DNA of 44,800 nt from Chloroflexota bacterium (GTDB lineage: Bacteria; Chloroflexota; Dormibacteria; Dormibacterales; Dormibacteraceae), in the NCBI GenBank assembly GCA_005881155.1, contig VBHN01000205.1, positions 1 through 44,800 on the forward strand, in the 5' to 3' direction. Position numbers and translations under genes: made by a program. Of the stretch, positions 1 to 8,668 are shown piece by piece (the first letter of the stretch is position 1; the number at the start of each line of letters is the position of its first letter). The notes beneath the pieces are model-generated. The model worked only from the letters and a program-made list of their open reading frames with translations. It had not been told where the DNA came from and did not search any database.

Positions 1-333
1 ATCCCGAGCCTGGGCGACGGGGCGGATCGAAAGCGCGTAGGCGGCCGGCAGGCCGAGGACGATCACCAGCAGCGTCGAGCCGATGGTGGCGACCGCGGAG
101 TTGATGAAGAAGGGCGGGAAGTCCCGTGAGAGCACCTCCTGGAACTCCGTCAGCGTCGGTACGAAGAAGATCGTCGGCGGGATGCTGGCAGCCTGGGATT
201 CGGTCTTCAGCGCCTCCAACATCATCCAGAGGACTGGGAAGAAAAAGACGAAGGCGACCAGCCAGGCGAGCGCCGACCAGCCCACCTTGGAACGACCCTG
301 TCCGGCCTTGGCAACCGTCACCGCCCGGCTCAT
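1..333 (-). CDS. Carbohydrate ABC transporter permease, MalG-like (partial, runs off the window start)
   Basis: Reverse-strand translation from ATG at 333 reads MSRAVTVAKAGQGRSKVGWSALAWLVAFVFFFPVLWMMLEALKTESQ..., typical N-terminus of a MalG-type permease; 4-nt overlap with the upstream MalF-like gene. Confidence 0.85.
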   Translation of the reverse strand, partial: MSRAVTVAKAGQGRSKVGWSALAWLVAFVFFFPVLWMMLEALKTESQAASIPPTIFFVPTLTEFQEVLSRDFPPFFINSAVATIGSTLLVIVLGLPAAYALSIRPVAQARD

Positions 334-1328
334 CGCCTGGCCTCCACGTGGAAGATCGTGAACAGGGTTCGCAGCGCGAAGGTGGCCACGATCATGGTCA
401 GGATCACGGCGATGACGCCGATCGCCGAGGCCTTCCCGATGTCGAAGCCCTGGAAGGCGACCAGGTAGAGCAGGAAGGGCAGGTTGGTGGTCGCCTCACC
501 AGGCCCGCCCTGGGTGGTCATGAAGATGGAGTCGAAGGTCTGGACGATGAACAGCGAGCCCAGCAAAGCGCCCAGTTCCACGAAGGGCCGGATGAACGGC
601 AGCGTGATGTAGCGGAGGGTCTGGAGCGCATTCGCTCCATCGACGCCCGCAGCCTCCAGCACCTCGAGGTTCTGAGACTGGAGGCCGGCGAGCACGATCA
701 GCATCATGAAAGGCGTCCACCGCCAGACCTCGATGGTGACGATGGTGGCCATCGGGAACTGGCTGACCCAGTCCACCCGGCCCAGCCCGATCGGCGAGAG
801 CAGCCAGCCGACGAGGCCGAAGATGGGGTTCAGGAGGGTGTCCTTCCAGATCAACGCCCCCGCCACGGGCATGACCAGGAAGGGACCGATCATCAAGGTC
901 CGCAGCACGCCCTTGCCGAAGATCTCCTTGTTCAGGAGCAGGGCGATCGCCACCCCCAGCACGACGGAGATGCCGACCGCCAGAACGGTGAGCAGGACGG
1001 TGTTGAAGAGGGCGGTCCGGATGCTCGGATCGGTCGCGACCGTCAGGTAGTTCTGGGCGCCGGCGAACTCGGGGTTGCCGGGCCGGAGCAGGTTCCAGTT
1101 GAAGAGGCTGTAGTAGATGGTCAGCAGGAACGGCACCTGGGTGACCAGGACGACGTAGATCAGTGCCGGCAGCAGCGGCAGCCAGCGGAGCCGGCCGTCC
1201 CAGGCAGAGGCGGAGGCGGCGGACCTGGTCCGCCCGCCCCCGCCGGCCGGCGGTGACGCCCTTACCGTCGTTTCGGTGCTCGTTGCAGGGAGCCTACTTC
1301 CGGTAGTTCTTGCCCACGGCGTCGGCAA
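330..1328 (-). CDS. Carbohydrate ABC transporter permease, MalF-like
   Basis: 332 aa multi-TM protein with binding-protein-dependent permease EAA-like region (EAAGVDGANALQTLRYITLPFIRP). Confidence 0.9.
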   Translation of the reverse strand: MPTPWARTTGSRLPATSTETTVRASPPAGGGGRTRSAASASAWDGRLRWLPLLPALIYVVLVTQVPFLLTIYYSLFNWNLLRPGNPEFAGAQNYLTVATDPSIRTALFNTVLLTVLAVGISVVLGVAIALLLNKEIFGKGVLRTLMIGPFLVMPVAGALIWKDTLLNPIFGLVGWLLSPIGLGRVDWVSQFPMATIVTIEVWRWTPFMMLIVLAGLQSQNLEVLEAAGVDGANALQTLRYITLPFIRPFVELGALLGSLFIVQTFDSIFMTTQGGPGEATTNLPFLLYLVAFQGFDIGKASAIGVIAVILTMIVATFALRTLFTIFHVEARR

Positions 1329-2673
1329 GCTGCTGCGCTCTCGCCAGGGCGTCGTCGAGGGTGGCAGTCCCGGCGATCACCGCGGCGAACTGTTGGGAAA
1401 CCTGGTCACCCAGTTGCTGGAACTCGGGGATCCCGACGTACTGGACCCCGATGTAGGGCACCGGGTCCACGGTCGGGTGGTTGACGTCGGCGTTGGCGAT
1501 CGAGTCGAGGGTGATCTGGGCGAAGCCGCCGGCGACCTTCTTATAGTCGGCGATCGAGTAGGTCGAGGTTCGGGTCCCGGGAGGAACGTGGTTCCAACCC
1601 AGCTTGGTGCCGACCAGCTGGATGTAGTCCTTGGAGGTCGCCCAGGAGGCGAAGGTCCAGGCCGCGTCCTTCTTCTTGCTGGTCGAGGGCACGCTCAGCG
1701 ACCAGGCCCACAGCCATCCTGAGTAGGGCTTGATCTTGGTCGGCGCGAAGGCGTAGCCGGAGTTGGCCGCGGCGTCGCCGGTGAAGTTGCTGGCTCCGAC
1801 CGTCGCGTCATACCACATGGCCACCTTGCCGCCGTTGTAGGCGGTCAGGCACTCGGTGAAGCCGGCGCTGGCGGCGCCGGGCTCGCCGGCCGTCTTGATC
1901 AGGTTCACGTAGAAGCTGACGGCCGCCTTGAAGTTCGGGGAGGTCAGCTGGGGCTGCCAGTTCTGGTCGAACCAGCGCCCGCCGAAGGTGTTGACGACGG
2001 TGTCAAGCGGCGCCAGCTGCTCGCCCCAGCCGGGCAGGCCGCGGAGGCAGATGCCGGAGACGCCCTTGGCGGGGTTGTTCACCTTCTGCGCCGCCGCCGC
2101 CACCTCATCCCAGGTCGGCTTCTGGGAGAGCGTGACTCCCGCCGCCTGGAGGAGGTCCTTTCGATACATGAGCATCGATGACTCGCCGTAGAAGGGCACG
2201 GCGTAGAGGTTCGAGTTGTAGGTGAGCGCCTTGGCAACCCCGGGGATCAGGTCGTCGGGCGCGTAGGACGAGGACTTCTGGATGTAGGGAGCGAGATTCT
2301 CGATCCAGCCGTTCTTGGCCCAGATCGGAACTTCGTAGGTGCCGATGGTGAACAGGTCGTAGCGGCCGCTCTTGGTGGCGACATCTTCGGTGACCTGCTG
2401 CCGGAGCTGGTTCTCGGGCAGGATCACGATCTTGACCTGGATGTCGGGATGAGCCTTCTGGAAGTCGGGCACCAGCTTCTGGAGGTCTTCCATCTGCGGG
2501 TTGTCGACCGCGGCGAGGGTGATCGTCTGCGTCGCGCCACCGGTGCCACCTCCCGCGCCCGGCGTACAGGCCACGACTGCTAAGAAGGTCGCAACGAGGC
2601 TCACCAGCCTCAGATGTGGGAGCCGGGAAGCGCCGAGTCCTCGCCTCGGCGACCGATTGCTCTCGTTGGCCAT
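1294..2673 (-). CDS. Extracellular sugar-binding lipoprotein (ABC transporter solute-binding protein)
   Basis: 459 aa, lipobox VVACTPG, family-1 extracellular solute-binding features (MYRKDLLQAAGV, PTWDEVAAAAQK, WTFASWATSKDY). Confidence 0.9.
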   Translation of the reverse strand: MANESNRSPRRGLGASRLPHLRLVSLVATFLAVVACTPGAGGGTGGATQTITLAAVDNPQMEDLQKLVPDFQKAHPDIQVKIVILPENQLRQQVTEDVATKSGRYDLFTIGTYEVPIWAKNGWIENLAPYIQKSSSYAPDDLIPGVAKALTYNSNLYAVPFYGESSMLMYRKDLLQAAGVTLSQKPTWDEVAAAAQKVNNPAKGVSGICLRGLPGWGEQLAPLDTVVNTFGGRWFDQNWQPQLTSPNFKAAVSFYVNLIKTAGEPGAASAGFTECLTAYNGGKVAMWYDATVGASNFTGDAAANSGYAFAPTKIKPYSGWLWAWSLSVPSTSKKKDAAWTFASWATSKDYIQLVGTKLGWNHVPPGTRTSTYSIADYKKVAGGFAQITLDSIANADVNHPTVDPVPYIGVQYVGIPEFQQLGDQVSQQFAAVIAGTATLDDALARAQQLADAVGKNYRK

Positions 2674-2740
2674 GCGAACTACCCCCTGTGTGAAGGAACG
2701 CTTCCACGCTCCCGATGTGCCATGGGTCGAGCACGATTAA

Positions 2741-2752
2741 GACAACGTTGTC
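2741..2752. promoter_or_regulatory. Operator-like palindrome GACAACGTTGTC in the divergent SBP/LacI intergenic region
   Basis: Perfect 12-bp inverted repeat with central AACGTT, typical of LacI-family operators. Confidence 0.6.
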
Positions 2753-2834
2753 ATTCTTATAGCACAAGGACTTGGCGGAGGCAAGTTGAACTTGTTACCA
2801 TGCGCACCGTCTCGGAAAGCCCGGCAGCGGAGGT

Positions 2835-2844
2835 CCAACGTTGG
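2835..2844. promoter_or_regulatory. Second CG-centred palindrome CCAACGTTGG overlapping the lacI-family start region
   Basis: Perfect 10-bp inverted repeat, same AACGTT core as the 2741 palindrome, about 93 bp away. Confidence 0.4.
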
Positions 2845-3872
2845 CAAGGGTCGATGAGGACGCCAGGAGCAGACCCACCATGCGCGAGGTCGCGGCACTC
2901 GCCGGGGTGAGCCTGAAGACGGTGTCGCGGGTGATCAACGCCGAGCCGGCCGTCTCCTCCGAGCTGGCCTCGCGCGTTCACGCCGCGATCGAGCGTCTCG
3001 ACTACCGCCACAACCGGGCGGCCAGCAGCCTCCGGCGCTCCGACGGCCGGAGCGCTGCCATCGGCGTTCTTCTCGAAGACGTGGCCAACCCGTTCTCCTC
3101 GACGCTGCACCGCGAGATCGAGAACGTCGCGCTGCAGCGAGGAGTGCTGGTCTTCGCGGGCAGCTCGGACGAGGATGCCGAGCGGGAGCGCTCTCTGATC
3201 GCCGAGTTCACCTCCCGGCGGGTGGACGGCCTGATCATCGTGCCCGCCAGCCACGACCACAGCTATCTCCTGAGCGAGCGCCGGGCGGGGACCGCCATGG
3301 TTTTCGTCGACCGGCCGGCGGCGTACCTGGATGCCGACACGGTCCTCACCGACAACCAGGGAGGTACCCGCGCGGGCATCGCCCATCTTCTCGACCGCGG
3401 CCACCGGCGAATCGGGTATCTAGGCGACCTGGAGACCATCGCCACCGCCGCCTGGCGCTTTCAGGGCTACTCGAGCGAGCTGGCCGCGCAGGGGATCGAG
3501 CTCGACCCCGGGCTGGTGCGCCTGGACCTCCGCGGCATCGAGAGCGCTGCGACTGCCGCCGCCGAGCTGCTCTCGGTGGCGGCGCCGCCGACGGCGATCT
3601 TCGCCGGCCAGAACCTGCTCACCATCGGCGCTTATCGTGCCCTGCGCAAGCTGGACCTGCACCACAGGGTCGCGCTGGTCGGCTTCGACGACTTCCTGCT
3701 CGCGGACCTCCTCGAGCCGGGGATAACCGTCGTCGCCCAGGACCCGGCAGCGCTGGGGCGGACCGCGGTCGAGCTTCTCTTCCGGCGCCTCGACGGTGAT
3801 CGCTCGCCGTCGATTCACGCGGTGATCCCGACGCGCTTGATCCCGCGCGGCTCAGGTGAGATTCAGCCTTGA
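2841..3872 (+). CDS. LacI-family transcriptional regulator
   Basis: 343 aa, N-terminal HTH TMREVAALAGVSLKTVSRVINAEPAVS, periplasmic-binding-protein-like effector domain; TTG start. Confidence 0.93.
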   Translation: MARVDEDARSRPTMREVAALAGVSLKTVSRVINAEPAVSSELASRVHAAIERLDYRHNRAASSLRRSDGRSAAIGVLLEDVANPFSSTLHREIENVALQRGVLVFAGSSDEDAERERSLIAEFTSRRVDGLIIVPASHDHSYLLSERRAGTAMVFVDRPAAYLDADTVLTDNQGGTRAGIAHLLDRGHRRIGYLGDLETIATAAWRFQGYSSELAAQGIELDPGLVRLDLRGIESAATAAAELLSVAAPPTAIFAGQNLLTIGAYRALRKLDLHHRVALVGFDDFLLADLLEPGITVVAQDPAALGRTAVELLFRRLDGDRSPSIHAVIPTRLIPRGSGEIQP

Positions 3873-4789
3873 TCGTCGTCTGCGGGGAAGCGCTGATCGA
3901 CCTGATCGACAACGGCGACGGCACCCAGCGGCCGACGCCAGGCGGAGGACCCTTCAACACCGCCCGCGCTCTGGCCCGGCTCGGCGTGCCGACCGCCTTC
4001 CTGGGTCGGCTGTCAACCGATGCTCTCGGGCGGGAGCTCGCCGACCTCCTGGTGGCCGACGGCGCCAGCATCTCGCTGGCGAGCTGCGGGCCGGAGCCGA
4101 CGACGATCGCCGTGGCCGCGGTCGACGGCGACGGCCTCGCCGAGTATCAGTTCGTCGTCGAGGGGACTTCGGCGCCCAACCTCACCAGCTCGATGCTGCC
4201 CGAGTCGCTCCCCGAGGAGGTGGACTCGATCCATCTCGGCAGCTTGGGCCTGGCCTTGGAGCCGATGGCGTCCACCCTCGTCGAGCTCGTCGGCCGTGAG
4301 AGCGGCCGGCGCCTCGTCATGCTCGACCCCAACGTGCGGCCAGGGCTGATCTCGGACCACGAATACCGGGACCGGTTGGAGGCGGTGATCCCGCTGAGCA
4401 CCATCGTCAAAGCGAGCGTCGCCGACCTGGACTGGCTGTACGGCGGGCTTGGCTACGAAGTCGCGGCCGAGCGGATGCTGGACGGCGGCGTCCGGCTGGT
4501 GCTGGTGACGCTGGGCGCGGAGGGAGCTTTCGGCGCCACGGCCGATCTGCGAATCCGCGTCCAAGCCCCCCGTGTGGAGGTCGTCGACACCATCGGCGCC
4601 GGTGACGTCTTCGGAGCCGCGGTCCTCGCGCGTCTGTATGAGAGTGACCGGCTCCGGCCGGAGCTGAAGCTCGATGCGGACGAGCTTCGAACCCTCCTTG
4701 GCTTCGCTTGCGAGGCGGCGGCGATCGTCTGCAAGCGGGTGGGCGCCGAGCCCCCCTGGCGGTCGGAGCTCGGCGCCGGCGCTGGCTGA
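3869..4789 (+). CDS. PfkB-family carbohydrate kinase (fructokinase-like)
   Basis: 306 aa; PfkB signatures GGGPFNTARALARLG and DTIGAGDVFGAAVL; 4-nt overlap with lacI-like gene. Confidence 0.92.
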   Translation: MIVVCGEALIDLIDNGDGTQRPTPGGGPFNTARALARLGVPTAFLGRLSTDALGRELADLLVADGASISLASCGPEPTTIAVAAVDGDGLAEYQFVVEGTSAPNLTSSMLPESLPEEVDSIHLGSLGLALEPMASTLVELVGRESGRRLVMLDPNVRPGLISDHEYRDRLEAVIPLSTIVKASVADLDWLYGGLGYEVAAERMLDGGVRLVLVTLGAEGAFGATADLRIRVQAPRVEVVDTIGAGDVFGAAVLARLYESDRLRPELKLDADELRTLLGFACEAAAIVCKRVGAEPPWRSELGAGAG

Positions 4790-4793
4790 CGCG

Positions 4794-6290
4794 TCAGGAG
4801 GCCGGGGCGGGCGCCGGGACCTCCTCGCTCTCGTAGCGGCTGCCGATCCCGCGCGCCATTTGCGGGTCCCGTGCGCGGACGATGAAGTACCAGACGAGGC
4901 CGATCGCCACCCACGCCAGGAAGATGTAGGGAAGCCAGGAGTAGACGCCGGTCAGGGCCGGGAAGAGCCCCCCGGGAATGAGCTGGGGCAGCCAGTTGGC
5001 CCAGAAGACGAAGATCATCGACAGCAGGCCGATGACGCCGACGACCCAGACGAGCGGGGACGGAGTCCCGCGCTGCCGAAGGTAGAAGGGCGCCGCAAGC
5101 GAGACTAGCGCGTAGGCGAGCATGAAACCGAAGGTCGCCACGGTGCCCACCCAGCCGGTGAGGTCCACCGCGCTGGCGCCGAAGAGGACGGGGACGATCG
5201 CGATCAAAACCATCGGGGTAGCCACCACGTAGATCGCGACGTGCGGCGTGCGGTGGGAAGTGTGCGTGCGCGTCAGGGCCGGTACGCCCATGCCGTCGTG
5301 CGCCATCGTCAGCGCCATCCTTGCCGAGGCGTTGATGCAGGCCAGGGTGCACGCGAAGAGGCTGAGGCAGATTGCGATGTCCATCACCGGTGCCAGGAAG
5401 GTGAGGCCGACGATGTTGGCGAGGTCGGGCAGTGGAGCCAGGCTCTTGGCAAAACCGGTCTTGCTGCCCGCGAAGCCGAAGACCTGGGAATAGACCACCA
5501 CGACGTAGAAGAGCCCGACGACCAGGGCGCTGTAGATGATCGCGCGCCCGATCATCCGATAAGGATCACGCGCCTCGATTCCGAGCGCGCCGGCGCTCTC
5601 GAAGCCCACGAAAGCGAAGATGGAGAGGACGACGCCGACCAGGATGCCGCCGATCGTCACGCCCTTGAGCGTGAACTGGTCGCTGTGGAAGAGGCTGCCC
5701 GCATGGAGCCAGATGGCGACGCAGAGGATCAGGATCAGCGAGACCGAGATCACCTCCAGCGTGAGGCTGGTCCGAGCCGAGAGGCGCATGTCCATCACCG
5801 CGACCGCCACCGGGACCGCGATGTCGATCAGGAAAAGGACGGTCAGCAGCCAGCGGTTGTCGGCTGGGATCGCCCCGCCGCTGACCCGGTTCAGGAAGTC
5901 GGCGCCGAAGATTCCGAAGCCGGTGATCGTCGCCACGCCGGTGATGATGTAGCCGAGCTGCAGCGCCCAGCCCGCGGTGTGCCCGGAGCCGGAGCCAAGG
6001 CCCCGGGTCACCCAGACGTAGAAGGATCCGGCCGAGTTGGTGTTGCGGGAGAACTGGGCGCAGCAGTAGCCGATGCAGACCATCAGCACGACGGCGATCA
6101 CGAAGGAGATCCAGGAACCGTTGCCGGCATTTACGAAGACCAGCAGCGGCAGGAGCGCCATGGCTCCCGTCGGCGACATGTTCGCCACCGACTGGGCGAA
6201 GACCTCGGGAAAGCTGAGGGTGTTTCGACGCAGGGTGCTGGCGCCGGCCGCGCCAGATTGGTCGCCGGCGCTCTCTTTGTGTTCGACCAC
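4794..6290 (-). CDS. APC-superfamily amino acid/amine permease
   Basis: 498 aa, about 12 hydrophobic segments, N-terminal SFPEVFAQSVANMSPTGAMALLPLLVF typical of APC permeases. Confidence 0.88.
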   Translation of the reverse strand: MVEHKESAGDQSGAAGASTLRRNTLSFPEVFAQSVANMSPTGAMALLPLLVFVNAGNGSWISFVIAVVLMVCIGYCCAQFSRNTNSAGSFYVWVTRGLGSGSGHTAGWALQLGYIITGVATITGFGIFGADFLNRVSGGAIPADNRWLLTVLFLIDIAVPVAVAVMDMRLSARTSLTLEVISVSLILILCVAIWLHAGSLFHSDQFTLKGVTIGGILVGVVLSIFAFVGFESAGALGIEARDPYRMIGRAIIYSALVVGLFYVVVVYSQVFGFAGSKTGFAKSLAPLPDLANIVGLTFLAPVMDIAICLSLFACTLACINASARMALTMAHDGMGVPALTRTHTSHRTPHVAIYVVATPMVLIAIVPVLFGASAVDLTGWVGTVATFGFMLAYALVSLAAPFYLRQRGTPSPLVWVVGVIGLLSMIFVFWANWLPQLIPGGLFPALTGVYSWLPYIFLAWVAIGLVWYFIVRARDPQMARGIGSRYESEEVPAPAPAS

Positions 6291-6305
6291 TTTCTATTCC
6301 CCCCG

Positions 6306-8270
6306 CTACTGGCCGTTGTGGTGCGCGTGATGCGCGCTGTGCGTCGACGGGACGTCGAGGCCCGGGTTGCCGTCGAAGAATCCGTTGGGCCTGAGCTGGA
6401 ATCCAAGCTGGATCACGGGCATCACCGGCCAGTCCTCGGGCCGGACCGGGTGATGGGCTCCGAACGAGTACCAGACCACGACATCGGTGTTCTCGAGCGG
6501 TCGGTCGGCTGCCTGGTAGGCGGGGAGACCGGCTCCGCCCGGGTTCTGGTTCGGGTAGTCGCCGGCCGCATAGAGCTCGCTTCGGTCGTAGGCGGTGACC
6601 CACAGGTGATTGGTCGTGAACTGGGCCCGCTTACTCGCCGATGAGTCCGGCTTGAAGAAAGGAAGCACGTTGTCGCCCGGCATCAGCTTGTAGGCGACCG
6701 GTTCACCGACCAGGTTCTTCTTGTTCGGGTTGGCGATCTTCCAGGTCCGGCCGAGGTGCTGGTTGGTGCGGCTCTTTGCCTCGGACTCCTTCTGGAAGGG
6801 CGTCTGCTTCACGACCCAGGCGTTGCCGTGTGGATTCTCCGCTTCCGGGGCCTGGGCGCCGTCCACCTCGTAAACCGTGTTCTCGAGGCCGTCCACCATC
6901 ATGTCCAGCCGCATGTTGAACCAGTGCTGGTGATTGGGGCCGTAGACGCCGGGCGCCACCAGGCTGCCGAATTTGGGCGTATCGCCCTCGGTCACCGCGC
7001 CGTTCGAGATGACGCCCGTCATCTTGACCTCGTAGCCGATGGTGCCGTCCTGGTAGAAGTACCAGAAGTACCCGTACTCGTAGTTGCCGACGGTGGCGAT
7101 CGTGGACAGCACCAACCGCCGCGACCTCCGGACCTCCGTCTCGCCGGTCCGGAAGTCCATGTGCTTCCAGAGGATGCCGGCGTCCTCCTCGTGCAGGCAG
7201 ACCGCGTTCGTGATCGTGTAGGGGTTGCCGTCGTTGTCGTTGACGACCCCGTTGAAGTAGTGGATCTCGCCCAGGCAGTCGCAGCCCAGCTCGAGGCTGT
7301 TGCAGAGCATCCCGACGCCGTACTCACCCATGTCGAAGACCTGCTTGCGGTAGTGGGTCGGGTTCGGGTCGCCGTAAGGAACGAACATCTCGTTCATCGA
7401 CGCGCGATAGATGATCGGCCGAAGCCTGTCGCCCTCCCGGTATTGGAGCAGGTGGAGGACCATGCCTTCGCGGGGCGTGAAACCCACCCGGAAGCTCCAC
7501 TTCTGCCACTGGACCAGGTTGCCTTCCACCGTGAAGCTGGTTCCCTCGGGTTGGCTGATCTGGAGGTCCTTCAAGTCCTTGCGCGGCCCGTCGGGAAAGG
7601 ACGGCACGTTCTGGGGGTCGGAGATCTGGTCCGCCTCGTAGTTCGCCTTCCGGGTCGCCAGCGGCACGACGCCGAAGTCCTTGACCTCGACCACTTCCAT
7701 CCGATCGAGGTCGAACCGAGTCAGCAGACCTTCGACCGGTCTTGCGTAGCTGTGCTCGCCGGGGCCGCTCCGAACCCAGGTCAGCGGCTGGACGAAACGG
7801 CCCTTGTCCGCGTCATCCTCGGGACCGTTGTGACCAACCGACCACGGGTCGAGGATCACCAGGTCGAAGTCGGTGACGCCGCGCTTGCGCATCGCCTCCT
7901 GCCAGCGAACGTCCTGCTTCATCTTCTCCTCCGCGATCAGGAATTCCTCCTGCATCACCGAGGGCTGGACGCCAGGCACCTTCTTCCAGCTGACGACCCG
8001 CTGGTTGGTCACCGACACGATGGCCTCGTAAGTCGCTCGCTCGGTCCGATGGCGGATGACGATCTTCGCCTGGCGATCGATCTGGCCGCCCGCTTTGAAG
8101 GCGAGCACCTCGCTCTTGTCAGGCTCATGAAGTGCGACGCTGACGAATCGGGCGTCGGAATCCAGGCCTTGCCCCGCCTTGAGAATCGTGGAGGCCGCCT
8201 CGACTTCGTCGGCCGAGAGCGGGTCCAGCGGATGCCGCCTGGTCGCAACCGAAGGCTGGATTGTCTGCAT
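6306..8270 (-). CDS. Copper-containing primary amine oxidase
   Basis: 654 aa; TPQ cofactor motif TVGNYEYG, copper-ligand motifs HQHWFN and HHPVRPEDWPVMP, catalytic-base region FDMGEYGVG. Confidence 0.95.
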   Translation of the reverse strand: MQTIQPSVATRRHPLDPLSADEVEAASTILKAGQGLDSDARFVSVALHEPDKSEVLAFKAGGQIDRQAKIVIRHRTERATYEAIVSVTNQRVVSWKKVPGVQPSVMQEEFLIAEEKMKQDVRWQEAMRKRGVTDFDLVILDPWSVGHNGPEDDADKGRFVQPLTWVRSGPGEHSYARPVEGLLTRFDLDRMEVVEVKDFGVVPLATRKANYEADQISDPQNVPSFPDGPRKDLKDLQISQPEGTSFTVEGNLVQWQKWSFRVGFTPREGMVLHLLQYREGDRLRPIIYRASMNEMFVPYGDPNPTHYRKQVFDMGEYGVGMLCNSLELGCDCLGEIHYFNGVVNDNDGNPYTITNAVCLHEEDAGILWKHMDFRTGETEVRRSRRLVLSTIATVGNYEYGYFWYFYQDGTIGYEVKMTGVISNGAVTEGDTPKFGSLVAPGVYGPNHQHWFNMRLDMMVDGLENTVYEVDGAQAPEAENPHGNAWVVKQTPFQKESEAKSRTNQHLGRTWKIANPNKKNLVGEPVAYKLMPGDNVLPFFKPDSSASKRAQFTTNHLWVTAYDRSELYAAGDYPNQNPGGAGLPAYQAADRPLENTDVVVWYSFGAHHPVRPEDWPVMPVIQLGFQLRPNGFFDGNPGLDVPSTHSAHHAHHNGQ

Positions 8271-8434
8271 CGCGGACCCCCTTTTTGAACGCTTGGTGTG
8301 GCTCCGCTTGGTCCCAGGGGAGGCGACTCCAAGGCGCCCCTTTTCTTTCCCCTCAGGGAGCGCAGTCTGGCGCTAAGTTAGGCCTGCGGTCGAGCCGAAG
8401 TCAAATCGCCTGCCAGCTGCCGCCGGCTGCTGGG

Positions 8435-8620
8435 CTAGGCGGCGCGCTCCTCGGTGGTCGGCTGCGGGTGCGGCTGCCACGTGCGACTGGCGGCGTCCCA
8501 GTGCGCGTGCTCAACCTCAGCGTGCTCAGACCGAGGCGGCTCCGGGGTGACCAGGCTCTTCAGGGCCAGCAGTTTTCCGAACATTGGCTGCACCTCAACT
8601 TGCTTCTCGACTTCGTTCAA
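8435..8620 (-). CDS. Small hypothetical protein
   Basis: 61 aa ORF with TTG start (internal ATG gives 49 aa) filling a gap between two minus-strand genes; no recognised domain. Confidence 0.3.
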   Translation of the reverse strand: MNEVEKQVEVQPMFGKLLALKSLVTPEPPRSEHAEVEHAHWDAASRTWQPHPQPTTEERAA

Positions 8621-8668
8621 CCGGCCGGGCCCGGAATTGCTTCCTCGGCAGCCGAATCAAGCTGCTGG

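Noticed and set aside
126-1256. Long + strand ORF (376 aa) antisense to the ABC permease
   Set aside because: Low-complexity Arg/Gly/Asp/Gln-rich translation typical of high-GC mirror frames; the minus strand encodes a convincing permease.
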